The notes: generated by a model from the letters alone, not told the origin. DNA of 23,197 bases from a bacterium (GCA_004560915.1 SFTR01000024.1:1-23197); one strand, 5' to 3'. Numbered from the stretch's first letter, positions 8,971 to 15,699 are shown. Translations and numbers: made by a program.

Positions 8971-9594
8971 ATGATAAAGAAAGAAATATATCCAAAAACT
9001 AAAAGAGTTAGTTGTTCAGGGGACAAGGTATACATTACTGAAAAATTAGATGGGAGCAATTTAGTATTCTTCAAAAAGAACGATGAACTATACATTGCTC
9101 AGAGAAAGACAATTATTAATATCAGTGAGTTAGAAGAAGCAAAAGATAAATTATATAAAGGGCTATATCAGTGGCTATTAGACAATAAAGATTATTTACA
9201 AGAACAATTAATTAATGATTCAGCAATATGTGGTGAATGGCTTGGAATGGGTAAATTAAAGTATGATGTAGGAGAGTTTGATAAAAAATGGTATATGTTT
9301 GCAAAAGCAAATATAGATGATGAATATAACTTATATAATTTAATTTATGATCATGAATTATTTAAATATCCGTTTATAAATCAAGAAATACCAAAATTTA
9401 TAGGTGTAGTTCCAGAAATTACCGAACTCATATTTTTACCAACAAAAGAAAATTTAGATGTCATTTATGAAACTTATACTGATGGAGTTAAAAGAGATGT
9501 TGAGGGATTTGTAGTAAATTATAAGAATATTATTTTTAAATACGTTAGAATGAAAAATGGTAAACTTGAAGAGCACTTTGATAGAGGTGAATAA
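8971..9594 (+). CDS. KxDG RNA ligase (Rnl2-like nucleotidyltransferase)
   Basis: 207 residues, only the nucleotidyltransferase core. Motif I is TEKLDGSN with nucleotide-binding K25; motif III is ICGEWLGMGK with E89; motif IV is VEGFVV around E178; motif V is IIFKYVR with K190. These match the ATP-dependent RNA ligase family (T4 Rnl2-like, PF09414), which seals 3'-OH to 5'-phosphate ends through an enzyme-AMP and then RNA-AMP intermediate. No C-terminal specificity domain is present. Paired with the adjacent RtcB, which seals the opposite end chemistry, it would let the phage repair most RNA breaks. AAAGGA precedes the ATG. A role in DNA ligation is less likely because the length and motif III context are those of RNA ligases. 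Confidence 0.82.
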   Translation: MIKKEIYPKTKRVSCSGDKVYITEKLDGSNLVFFKKNDELYIAQRKTIINISELEEAKDKLYKGLYQWLLDNKDYLQEQLINDSAICGEWLGMGKLKYDVGEFDKKWYMFAKANIDDEYNLYNLIYDHELFKYPFINQEIPKFIGVVPEITELIFLPTKENLDVIYETYTDGVKRDVEGFVVNYKNIIFKYVRMKNGKLEEHFDRGE

Positions 9595-9992
9595 TGAATA
9601 TATTGAAAGCTAAAAATGAAATTGATAAATTGCAAGATACATTAGAATTGTATTTACAAAAAAAGAAAATCAATTTTATAAAATCACAGCCAGGTAGCCC
9701 AATTATGAAAGACATAATAACTGGTAAAAGCGATGGAAAAGCTATATTTGATAAATTCGCACATTATATTATAAAAGATGAAGAGCTTGACAGTGAAATA
9801 TATTCATTGCAAGAAAGTATTAATGCTTATGAAAACTATATCATTAAAGAAATGAAAAGAATTTCTAAGTATGGGGGAAGTGAACTAGTGAGATACTATA
9901 GAGATGTTGAAAAGAAAAAGTGGGATGAAATATCAAAATTAACTCATTATAGTTCTAGACAATGCCATAGACTATATGAAAAAGATTTGTAA
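9594..9992 (+). CDS. RinA/ArpU-like (sigma region 4-like) late transcription regulator
   Basis: 132 residues. The C-terminal 45 residues (YYRDVEKKKWDEISKLTHYS then SRQCHRLYEKDL) form the helix-turn-helix typical of RinA/ArpU/DUF1492 regulators; the N-terminal part is helical (ESINAYENYIIKEMKRISKY). In staphylococcal and enterococcal phages such proteins switch on packaging and structural genes and lie last in the early operon, exactly as here. The start overlaps the preceding stop (TAATG). Immediately behind it are two copies of a 17-bp element and an extended -10 promoter, the likely target of this protein (inference). Confidence 0.72.
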   Translation: MNILKAKNEIDKLQDTLELYLQKKKINFIKSQPGSPIMKDIITGKSDGKAIFDKFAHYIIKDEELDSEIYSLQESINAYENYIIKEMKRISKYGGSELVRYYRDVEKKKWDEISKLTHYSSRQCHRLYEKDL

Positions 9993-10049
9993 TGTCACGA
10001 AATGTCACATTTTTATGAACCAAAAAATAAAGATGTCACGAAATGTCAC
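9992..10049. repeat. Two 17-bp operator-like direct repeats, each made of two 7-bp half-sites
   Basis: ATGTCACGAAATGTCAC occurs exactly at 9992-10008 and at 10033-10049, 41 bp apart (about four helical turns). Each copy holds two ATGTCAC boxes spaced 10 bp apart (one helical turn), so all four boxes can face the same side of the DNA. The first copy overlaps the stop codon of the RinA/ArpU-like gene and the second lies just upstream of an extended -10 element. This is the layout expected for activator binding at a late promoter. Confidence 0.7.
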
Positions 10050-10057
10050 AAAATTTT

Positions 10058-10066
10058 TGGTATAAT
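10058..10066 (+). promoter_or_regulatory. Extended -10 promoter, probable late promoter
   Basis: TGGTATAAT at 10058-10066 is a perfect TATAAT with a TG-type extension. No good -35 box is found 16-18 bp upstream; instead the second operator-like repeat ends at 10049. A weak or absent -35 beside activator sites is typical of activator-dependent promoters. Transcription would start near 10073 and enter the terminator at 10137 and then the structured RNA region. Confidence 0.6.
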
Positions 10067-10136
10067 GGTATTATGGAATTATTATACGTGTGAGGTAATA
10101 TTAATTCTTAAATTTTAGATCTATGTTATAAAACTA

Positions 10137-10166
10137 AAAAAGAATCTTCAAAAAAAGATTCTTTTT
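10137..10166 (+). terminator. Rho-independent terminator, possibly bidirectional
   Basis: A perfect 12-bp stem (10137-10148 with 10155-10166, core AGAATCTT / AAGATTCT) with a 6-base A-rich loop, ending in a T run; the 5' arm begins with an A run so it could also work in the opposite direction. It separates the late promoter from the structured RNA region, so either the promoter makes a transcript of about 95 nt, or late transcription must read through. Confidence 0.75.
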
Positions 10167-10690
10167 GTATTGGGAGAATAAAAAGGGAACTAGGAAAGAT
10201 ACAGTATGCTAGTTGGAAGGGTTAAGCGGTATCTTTATTGTATATATCATAGAGTAGATATGAAAGGCTGTGGATATTATTATAAAGGCTTAGTATCTAT
10301 TCTATGGTGTTTATAATAACACCCTAATCCTTTCAAATTGAAGAATGCTATCTTTATAGGTAGCATATTGAGTAAATATATCTATTATAGCAGTCTTAAT
10401 TAAGCCTTTAGCCGACTAGGATTAGATTAAGTTACTATTAACTAAACCCCTGATTAAGATAAAACACCGATATAAAAAATGGGACGCTATTTCGGGACAG
10501 CCCTTTAGGGAACTATGTGAGTGGTTGTATATTTATTCAATATGGTGCTTATAAAAAGCATTAATAGTTAGTGTGCTTAATGTGAAAGATAAATGGTTAT
10601 GGATAATAAGTTGCAAATAAAACTATAATTAAATCAGGCAATTAAGTTAAATGAGGCTCGGGTGTACTCAGCATTAACAATGTTCCTTAG

Positions 10691-10743
10691 CGGACCAATA
10701 CGTAGTCCGGTCATAAGTGGACGCGTCCGGACATAACCGGACT
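10691..10743 (+). repeat. GC-rich GGAC/GTCC hairpin cluster
   Basis: Five short complementary boxes (CGGACC, AGTCCGG, TGGACG, CGTCCGG, CCGGACT) occur in about 50 bases of an otherwise AT-rich region. AGTCCGGT at 10704-10711 pairs perfectly with ACCGGACT at 10736-10743, and its loop holds the palindrome GGACGCGTCC at 10719-10728. CGGAC at 10691-10695 could pair instead with GTCCG at 10705-10709 or 10725-10729. No T run follows, so it is not an ordinary terminator. The palindromic loop could form a self-complementary kissing contact between RNA copies (inference). Confidence 0.6.
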
Positions 10744-10783
10744 ATTATTGAGGTGTAACTCAGTTGGTTAGAGCACTTCAAAT
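10744..10783 (+). other. Isolated tRNA 5' half (acceptor 5' strand and D-arm)
   Basis: GAGGTGTAACTCAGTTGGTT at 10750-10769 followed by AGAGCAC reads like the first 27 bases of a tRNA: acceptor strand, T8-A9, D-stem ACTC/GAGC (A10 opposite C25 mismatched), D-loop with G18-G19 and A21. No matching anticodon stem, T-arm or acceptor 3' strand follows; instead the sequence enters an 11-bp stem starting at 10784. It is either a decayed tRNA or a D-arm mimic built into the structured RNA. Confidence 0.5.
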
Positions 10784-10959
10784 CTAGTCAATATATACAC
10801 AAATGATGTTGTAATCCTGTACGGAGCAGTTCTAGGACGTATATTGGCTAGTTAATATTTAATGTACTGATAATATAGCAAGAGTGAATTAACACTCATA
10901 ACATCTCTTTAATACTAGTTAGGAAGATAAGGCTATATTATTAGTACAGTATCTATTAT

Positions 10960-11033
10960 CGCAGTATGGTGTAATGGAAACATAATGGACTCAGTATCCG
11001 TAGATTCAAGTTCAATTCTTGATACTGCAACCA
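10960..11033 (+). tRNA. tRNA-like gene with anticodon CAG (Leu-type), CCA encoded
   Basis: A full cloverleaf folds: acceptor 10960-10966/11023-11029 (six pairs, with C1 opposite A72 unpaired), T8-G9, D-stem GTGT/ACAT with loop AATGGAA, anticodon stem ATGGA/TCCGT (one T-G) around loop CTCAGTA, a 4-base variable region, T-stem TCAAG/CTTGA with loop TTCAATT, discriminator A11030 and CCA at 11031-11033. T33 and A14 are in place. The anticodon would be CAG (Leu, codon CUG). It is odd for leucine: the variable arm is short, base 37 is T rather than a purine, and CUG is rare in an AT-rich phage. It may be a functional phage tRNA, a decoy, or a decaying one. Confidence 0.7.
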
Positions 11034-11052
11034 TAAAGAAAGGAGATACAAT

Positions 11053-11220
11053 ATGGTAGAAGTAAAAGTAATTATTCCTAATTTCAAAGATAAAGAAAAA
11101 AGACAATTAGGATTACTACAACCTGGATATAAATATTCAATTACAAAAGAAAGAGCAGAATATTTATCCAAACTAGGATATGTAGAAATAATTAAACAAA
11201 AGGAAAATAAAGAAAAGTAG
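11053..11220 (+). CDS. Small phage protein upstream of the terminase genes
   Basis: 55 residues from ATG 11053 with AGGAG at 11041-11045: begins MVEVKVIIPNFKDKEKRQLG and ends with a lysine/glutamate-rich tail. The pattern (a strand, then a short alpha/beta unit with SITKERAEYLSKLGYVEII) is that of small proteins often seen between the regulatory region and terminase or head genes in Bacillota phages. Function unknown. It is the first protein gene of the late operon, 20 bases after the tRNA-like gene, so the RNA region may form its 5' untranslated part. Confidence 0.7.
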   Translation: MVEVKVIIPNFKDKEKRQLGLLQPGYKYSITKERAEYLSKLGYVEIIKQKENKEK

Positions 11221-11229
11221 GTGCTTAAT

Positions 11230-11442
11230 ATGAATTTGGATAAATACATAAGAATTATGTTAACAAAGTTATCCAAAAAGTATAAAGTAACTATAGTAGA
11301 AATAATAGTCGGTAAAAATGAAAAGTTAAGTAAAAACTATACAGTCTCATTAGAAAGAATATATAGAGATAAACTATATAAGACAACTGAGAGATTTAAT
11401 AGTAAAAGACAATTAGTGAGTTGGTTAATGTGTCAAAAATAA
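11230..11442 (+). CDS. Small hypothetical protein
   Basis: 70 residues from ATG 11230 (AGGTG at 11218-11222); a GTG at 11221 is also in frame. Sequence has a helix (IRIMLTKLSKKY) and basic strands (YTVSLERIYRDKLYKTTERF). It is unrecognised. The end overlaps the TerS start, which suggests translational coupling. Confidence 0.55.
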   Translation: MNLDKYIRIMLTKLSKKYKVTIVEIIVGKNEKLSKNYTVSLERIYRDKLYKTTERFNSKRQLVSWLMCQK

Positions 11443-11834
11443 CAAAAGTAAGAAAGAAGTTAACCGATAAACAAAAAAAATTAATAATAGCCGACTATAT
11501 AGATTGTGGAAATTATTCAGAGGTAGCAAGAAAGTATAAAGTAAGTGATACAGCTGTTAGAAAGATAATTAAGGCTGATAAAGACAGTGTAAAAAAGTTT
11601 GAGCAAAAAAAAGAAGAGAATACCAAAGATGTACTAGAATACATGGATACTCTTAAAGATCGCAAAAATATAATTGTTAATTCTTTTACAAACATAAAAG
11701 ATGTAGCAAGTGCTTATGGAATAATAATTGATAAAGAACTGAAACTTAAAGAAATAAAGAATCGTGAAGTTAGCAATGAAGAAGGAGTAGTAATAATAGA
11801 TGACTTACCAAAAACCAACAGTAAGACTGAGTGA
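11430..11834 (+). CDS. terS: Terminase small subunit
   Basis: 134 residues from GTG 11430, with GTGAG upstream; an in-frame TTG lies at 11421. The N-terminal half has a helix-turn-helix (NYSEVARKYKVSDTAVRKII) used by TerS to recognise phage packaging sites; a helical oligomerisation region follows (VLEYMDTLKDRKNIIVNSFT), and the C-terminal tail (EEGVVIIDDLPKTNSKTE) is typical of the part that contacts TerL. TerL starts 35 bases before its stop. Assignment rests on the domain layout and the neighbour. Confidence 0.8.
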   Translation: MSKITKVRKKLTDKQKKLIIADYIDCGNYSEVARKYKVSDTAVRKIIKADKDSVKKFEQKKEENTKDVLEYMDTLKDRKNIIVNSFTNIKDVASAYGIIIDKELKLKEIKNREVSNEEGVVIIDDLPKTNSKTE

Positions 11835-13161
11835 TTTAATCATCTCTAAATATTATGAAAACTTCAATGATACATTACATACACATCAAATATACACAAG
11901 TGGTCGTGCTGGAACTAAGTCTAGTCGTGGTGCTTTAAGAGCAGTTAAAAGAATTATTAGTTCTGAGCCAGGTTCAGTAGTCATTATGAGAAAGTTTCAT
12001 AATAAGCTAAAGAAAACTGTCTTTAATGAATGCAAAAGAGCTATATCTAGATTAAAATTACCTAAGAAGAAATTTAAGATAACAGTTAGTCCAATGCAGA
12101 TAACATATAAACCTACTGGAAATACGATATACTTTACTGGTAATGACTCAATAGATGATACTAAAGGTATGATAGATGAAAGTAGACCAATAGTATTAGT
12201 TGAGATAGATGAAGTAACAGAGTTTTTTGATAAAGGCGAGGGCGAGGATGAGTTACAAAACATTGAAGCAACATTCATTCGTGGAAATGATGATGAATTT
12301 GTAATGGAATATTATTTTAACCCTCCAAAGAATCCGAAAGCACTTGTTATGGAATGGACCAATAAAATGGAACAAAGAGAAGACTGCGTTCACGTACATA
12401 CTGACTATAGAGATGTTCCTGAAAGTTGGTTAGGTAAAAAACTAATACAAACAGTAGAAATACTTAAAAAACTTGATGAAAAGATGTATAACTGGCTATG
12501 GTTAGGATTATGTGTTGGAATAGATGAATTAATATATTACATGTTCAATGAGGAAATTCATGTTAAAGAATGTTCGAAAGAAGATTATGATAACATGAAC
12601 TTTTTTTATGTTGGAGTTGACTACGGGCAAATGAATGCTACTACATATGAAGCATTTGGTATTGATTATAAATGTAAATGTATCAGAGGAATAGATGAAT
12701 ATTACTATTCTGGAAGAGAAACTGGAAAACAAAAGTCTCCAAGTGAATATGCTCTTGACTTCAAAAAATTCATTGAACGAATAGAAAAAGAAACAGGTCT
12801 TAGAGTAAGATTTGTTTTTATAGATCCTTCAGCTAAAGGATTAGCAGAAGAAATAAAAAAGCAATGCCCAGGAATAATGATTAAAGATGCTAAAAACGAT
12901 GTAGCATTAGGAATACATAGAACTCAAAAAGTATTAGCATTAAATTCTTTATTCATATCACCAAAACAAAAAAATCTAATAAAAGAAATCTATTTGTATG
13001 GTTATGATAAGGATTTACTTGATAAAGGAAAAGAAGTACCAGTTAAAGAAGATGATCACTGTATGGATGCTTTAAGATATTTAATAATGGGTATTTGGAA
13101 GTTTATTAAGCAAATATTACCAATATTAAAAGATTTAGAAAAGGGTGATGATACTGATTGA
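11800..13161 (+). CDS. terL: Terminase large subunit (PBSX/SPP1-like)
   Basis: 453 residues. The ATPase domain has a Walker A variant SGRAGTKSS (G35 to S42, K40), a helical region with RKFHNKLKKTVFNE, and Walker B IVLVEIDE with catalytic E138. The RNase H-like nuclease domain starts near YVGVDYGQMNATTYEAFG (first aspartate), continues with VRFVFIDPSAKG (second) and ends with DDHCMDALRYLIM (third). TerL pumps DNA into the procapsid and cuts the concatemer. AAGGAG in the end of terS lies about 12 bases ahead. Length fits the family. Confidence 0.93.
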   Translation: MTYQKPTVRLSDLIISKYYENFNDTLHTHQIYTSGRAGTKSSRGALRAVKRIISSEPGSVVIMRKFHNKLKKTVFNECKRAISRLKLPKKKFKITVSPMQITYKPTGNTIYFTGNDSIDDTKGMIDESRPIVLVEIDEVTEFFDKGEGEDELQNIEATFIRGNDDEFVMEYYFNPPKNPKALVMEWTNKMEQREDCVHVHTDYRDVPESWLGKKLIQTVEILKKLDEKMYNWLWLGLCVGIDELIYYMFNEEIHVKECSKEDYDNMNFFYVGVDYGQMNATTYEAFGIDYKCKCIRGIDEYYYSGRETGKQKSPSEYALDFKKFIERIEKETGLRVRFVFIDPSAKGLAEEIKKQCPGIMIKDAKNDVALGIHRTQKVLALNSLFISPKQKNLIKEIYLYGYDKDLLDKGKEVPVKEDDHCMDALRYLIMGIWKFIKQILPILKDLEKGDDTD

Positions 13162-14572
13162 TAAATTAATTAACAAGATTAAAGGATGGTGGAATAAGAT
13201 GTTTGATTACAAGAAGATAGTTAGAGATTTTGATTTAGATATTCAAACAAGTGAGCAAATACTTGATGCTATTCAAAAATGGAGCGAAATCTATAACAAA
13301 AGAGAACCTTGGATAGATGATAATACTAAATCGTTACACATTGCTAGAACGATGTGTGAAAAGGTTGCTAAAGCTGTAACTGTCGAATTTAAAAGCATAT
13401 GTTCAGAACCATATTTAGATAAAGTTTTCCAAAACGTTTTAAAAAAGAAAAGAAAGTTTACTGAACAAATGTTAGGTAAATCTTCAATATTCTTAAGACC
13501 TTATTTTAATGGAAAAGGTATTAAGGTTAATATTATGCAAGCAGATAAAATTATGCCAGTTTCTTTCGATGATGATGGAAATCTAATTAGTTACATTTTA
13601 ATAGATCAAATCACTCAAGAAAATGTTATATATACAAGATTAGAGTACAATGAATATAAAGATCAAAAGATAACTATTAAAAATATCTGCTACAAAGGTT
13701 ATAAAGATGGTGTAATTCTATCAAGTAAAATAAGTCTTACACAGGTTGATAAATGGAAAGAATTAAAAGATATAGAAGTAATAGAAGGTGTTGATAAGTT
13801 AATAGGTGGTTTTGCAACGATGCCAACATCAAATGATTTAGATAATGATTCACCTATAGGACAACCAATATATCACAATGCCATTGATTTGTTGAAGGAA
13901 GTAGATATTCAATATTCAAGAACATTACACGAATATGAAGGAACTGAACTTGCTATAGATATTGATGAAACGATCATTCCACCAAGTGGTAAAAATAAGG
14001 ATCAATTCAGACTTCCAAGAGGAAAAGAAAGATACTTTAGAAAATGGAATCTAGATGAAACAAAAGAAAAGAGTCTGGACATCTTTAGTCCTCAAATTAG
14101 AGATACATCATTATTTAATGGATTAAACGAACTTTTAATACAGATTGAAAGTGCATGTCATTTGTCACATGGTACACTTGCTAAGCCAGAGGCGATAGAA
14201 AAGACAGCTCAAGAAATAAAATCATCTAAACAAGATTATTATGTAACTGTATCAGATATTCAAGCGTCATTACAAAACGCATTTGATGATTTATTATATG
14301 GTATATATGTATTATGCAAATTGTATGGAATCCCTGTTAAAAATAACTACAGTACTGAATATGAATGGGATGATTCAATAGTCACTGATAAAGATTCATC
14401 AAGAAACCAAGCATTGATTGAAAGAAATAATCATATTACAAGCGATGTTCAATACATTATGGATACAAGAAATATGAAAGAAAAAGAAGCCATTGAGTTC
14501 ATAAAGAAACAAAAGGAGTATAGAGCATATTCAGAAGATAGTAAAGAAGACACTCCAGATGAAGAAGAATAA
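13148..14572 (+). CDS. Portal protein, SPP1 family
   Basis: 474 residues from ATG 13148 (a GTG at 13145 is in frame; ATG 13199 behind GGATGGTGG is a shorter alternative, but LIDKLINKIKGWWNKMFDYK is a usual portal N-terminus). It includes the crown/wing core with KSLHIARTMCEKVAKAVTVE, FLRPYFNGKGIKVNIMQADK, the conserved DLLKEVDIQYSRTLHEYEGT and the ALAKPEA-like segment SHGTLAKPEAIEKTAQEIKS. The portal is the twelvefold ring that receives the terminase motor and later the tail. It overlaps terL by 14 bases and is followed by the minor capsid gene (TAATG). Confidence 0.9.
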   Translation: MILIDKLINKIKGWWNKMFDYKKIVRDFDLDIQTSEQILDAIQKWSEIYNKREPWIDDNTKSLHIARTMCEKVAKAVTVEFKSICSEPYLDKVFQNVLKKKRKFTEQMLGKSSIFLRPYFNGKGIKVNIMQADKIMPVSFDDDGNLISYILIDQITQENVIYTRLEYNEYKDQKITIKNICYKGYKDGVILSSKISLTQVDKWKELKDIEVIEGVDKLIGGFATMPTSNDLDNDSPIGQPIYHNAIDLLKEVDIQYSRTLHEYEGTELAIDIDETIIPPSGKNKDQFRLPRGKERYFRKWNLDETKEKSLDIFSPQIRDTSLFNGLNELLIQIESACHLSHGTLAKPEAIEKTAQEIKSSKQDYYVTVSDIQASLQNAFDDLLYGIYVLCKLYGIPVKNNYSTEYEWDDSIVTDKDSSRNQALIERNNHITSDVQYIMDTRNMKEKEAIEFIKKQKEYRAYSEDSKEDTPDEEE

Positions 14573-15699
14573 TGAATAAACAAAAGTATTATGAAATCTT
14601 AAAACCACTTGTTGATATCTATGACTCAATAGAAATCGAAATGATAAAAGATATGCTTGATAGAATCGACAAATACGATGGAATAAAAGGAACACTTAAA
14701 TGGTATCTTGATAAAACAAATGAATTAAAGTTGTTTGAAAGACATAATGTAAGCGTTATAAACAAAAATAAAAAGGAAATCAAAAAAATACTTGAAGATA
14801 TAATTAAAGAATCAAGTAAGAATGCAGTAAGTATTGATACCTTAGGAAAATACAATGAGCATAACAGCAAAGATGTTAAAGTAGAAGACATCTATAAAAG
14901 TAAATCTGCTACTAACCTAATTAATGAAGCAATTAAAAATACTGAGAGCATTACAAAACTAATAAATACTAAAGCTATAGAATCAGCCAAACAAGAATAT
15001 GTAAACATATTAATTACGGCTTATTTAGAAACGTCTACAGGCATTTATACATATGAACAATCAATCAAACGTGCGATTGATAAAATGGCTCAGAATGGTA
15101 TTATAATGGCTAATTATGACAGTGGTAGAAAGATAGGAATTGAAGCAGCAGTAAGAAGAGACGTGATTACTAGAGTTAATCAACTTGTAGGAGACATTGA
15201 ACTTACAACTGCTAAAGAAATGTTAGAAACTAACTTGGTCTATGTAGATCAACATTTAGGAGCAAGAACTAGAACTAAATATACGAAGAATGATTATGAA
15301 GCTCATGATGAGTGGCAAGGTAAAGTTTACATGATAGAAGGTTCTAGCGATAAATATCCTAATTTGTATGAGAAAACTGGTTATAAAGAAATGCTAGGCT
15401 TAAAGGGAATAAATTGTTATCACGATTTAAGGCCTTTTTTTGAATGGGAGAAGATACCTGAACCAATAGATATAGAAAAAAGTAGGAAAGAAAGAGAAAA
15501 ACTTGACAAGCAAAGATATTATGAAAGAAATATTAGAAAATTAAAGAGACAAAAGACTGTTGACAAAAGAATGAACTATCAAGATGAATATAATGCTCAT
15601 AGTAAACAGTTATCAAAGTTGAGTAAAGAATATAACCTATGGTTAGAAAATAACAATAAAAATAGAAATAAAAATAGAGAGTATGTTTCTAATAGATAA
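14572..15699 (+). CDS. Phage minor capsid protein 2
   Basis: 375 residues. The central part matches the minor capsid protein 2 family (head morphogenesis): helical region with TGIYTYEQSIKRAIDKMA, then SGRKIGIEAAVRRDVITRVN, and the late block VDQHLGARTRTKYT, DYEAHDEWQGKVY, and KGINCYHDLRPFFEW. Such proteins are internal or portal-associated head components in SPP1-like and Listeria A118-like phages. The C-terminal 80 residues are basic and coiled-coil (KLKRQKTVDKRMNYQDEY), perhaps DNA-contacting. It is followed by the metallopeptidase gene after a GAGGTGA ribosome binding site. Confidence 0.87.
   Translation: MNKQKYYEILKPLVDIYDSIEIEMIKDMLDRIDKYDGIKGTLKWYLDKTNELKLFERHNVSVINKNKKEIKKILEDIIKESSKNAVSIDTLGKYNEHNSKDVKVEDIYKSKSATNLINEAIKNTESITKLINTKAIESAKQEYVNILITAYLETSTGIYTYEQSIKRAIDKMAQNGIIMANYDSGRKIGIEAAVRRDVITRVNQLVGDIELTTAKEMLETNLVYVDQHLGARTRTKYTKNDYEAHDEWQGKVYMIEGSSDKYPNLYEKTGYKEMLGLKGINCYHDLRPFFEWEKIPEPIDIEKSRKEREKLDKQRYYERNIRKLKRQKTVDKRMNYQDEYNAHSKQLSKLSKEYNLWLENNNKNRNKNREYVSNR

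Larger units (their letters stand above)
10170..10955 (+). ncRNA. Candidate giant structured phage RNA (ROOL/GOLLD-like)
   Basis: Nearly 800 bp without a credible ORF but packed with complementary segments. Local stems: 10195-10202/10229-10236 (8 bp), 10248-10260/10294-10306 (13 bp, one G-U), 10307-10311/10318-10322, 10345-10352/10359-10366 (8 bp), 10430-10434/10439-10443, 10546-10550/10556-10560, 10704-10711/10736-10743 (8 bp perfect), 10784-10794/10841-10851 (11 bp), 10863-10879/10932-10948 (17 bp) and 10882-10886/10893-10897. Long-range helices: 10283-10292/10401-10410 (10 bp), 10209-10216/10412-10419 (8 bp) and 10324-10329/10420-10425, the first two of which cross local hairpins as pseudoknots. 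Size, structure, location between late regulator and terminase, and a tRNA at the 3' side match the giant ornate RNAs ROOL and GOLLD known from phages of Bacillota. Which family, and the exact ends, cannot be told without a covariance search. Strand is assumed from the neighbours. Confidence 0.6.

Noticed and set aside
10775..10800. Anticodon CTA (amber suppressor) in the isolated tRNA half
   Set aside because: The CTA follows a T as expected of position 33, but no anticodon stem pairs around it and the T-arm is missing, so it is not a working tRNA.
10784..10950. Group I intron splitting a tRNA
   Set aside because: No 3' half of the first tRNA exists downstream and no group I core motifs are seen.
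10956..11276. Minus-strand ORF over the tRNA-like gene and first late genes
   Set aside because: It is antisense to a clear tRNA cloverleaf and two plus-strand genes with ribosome binding sites, and its sequence shows no family resemblance.
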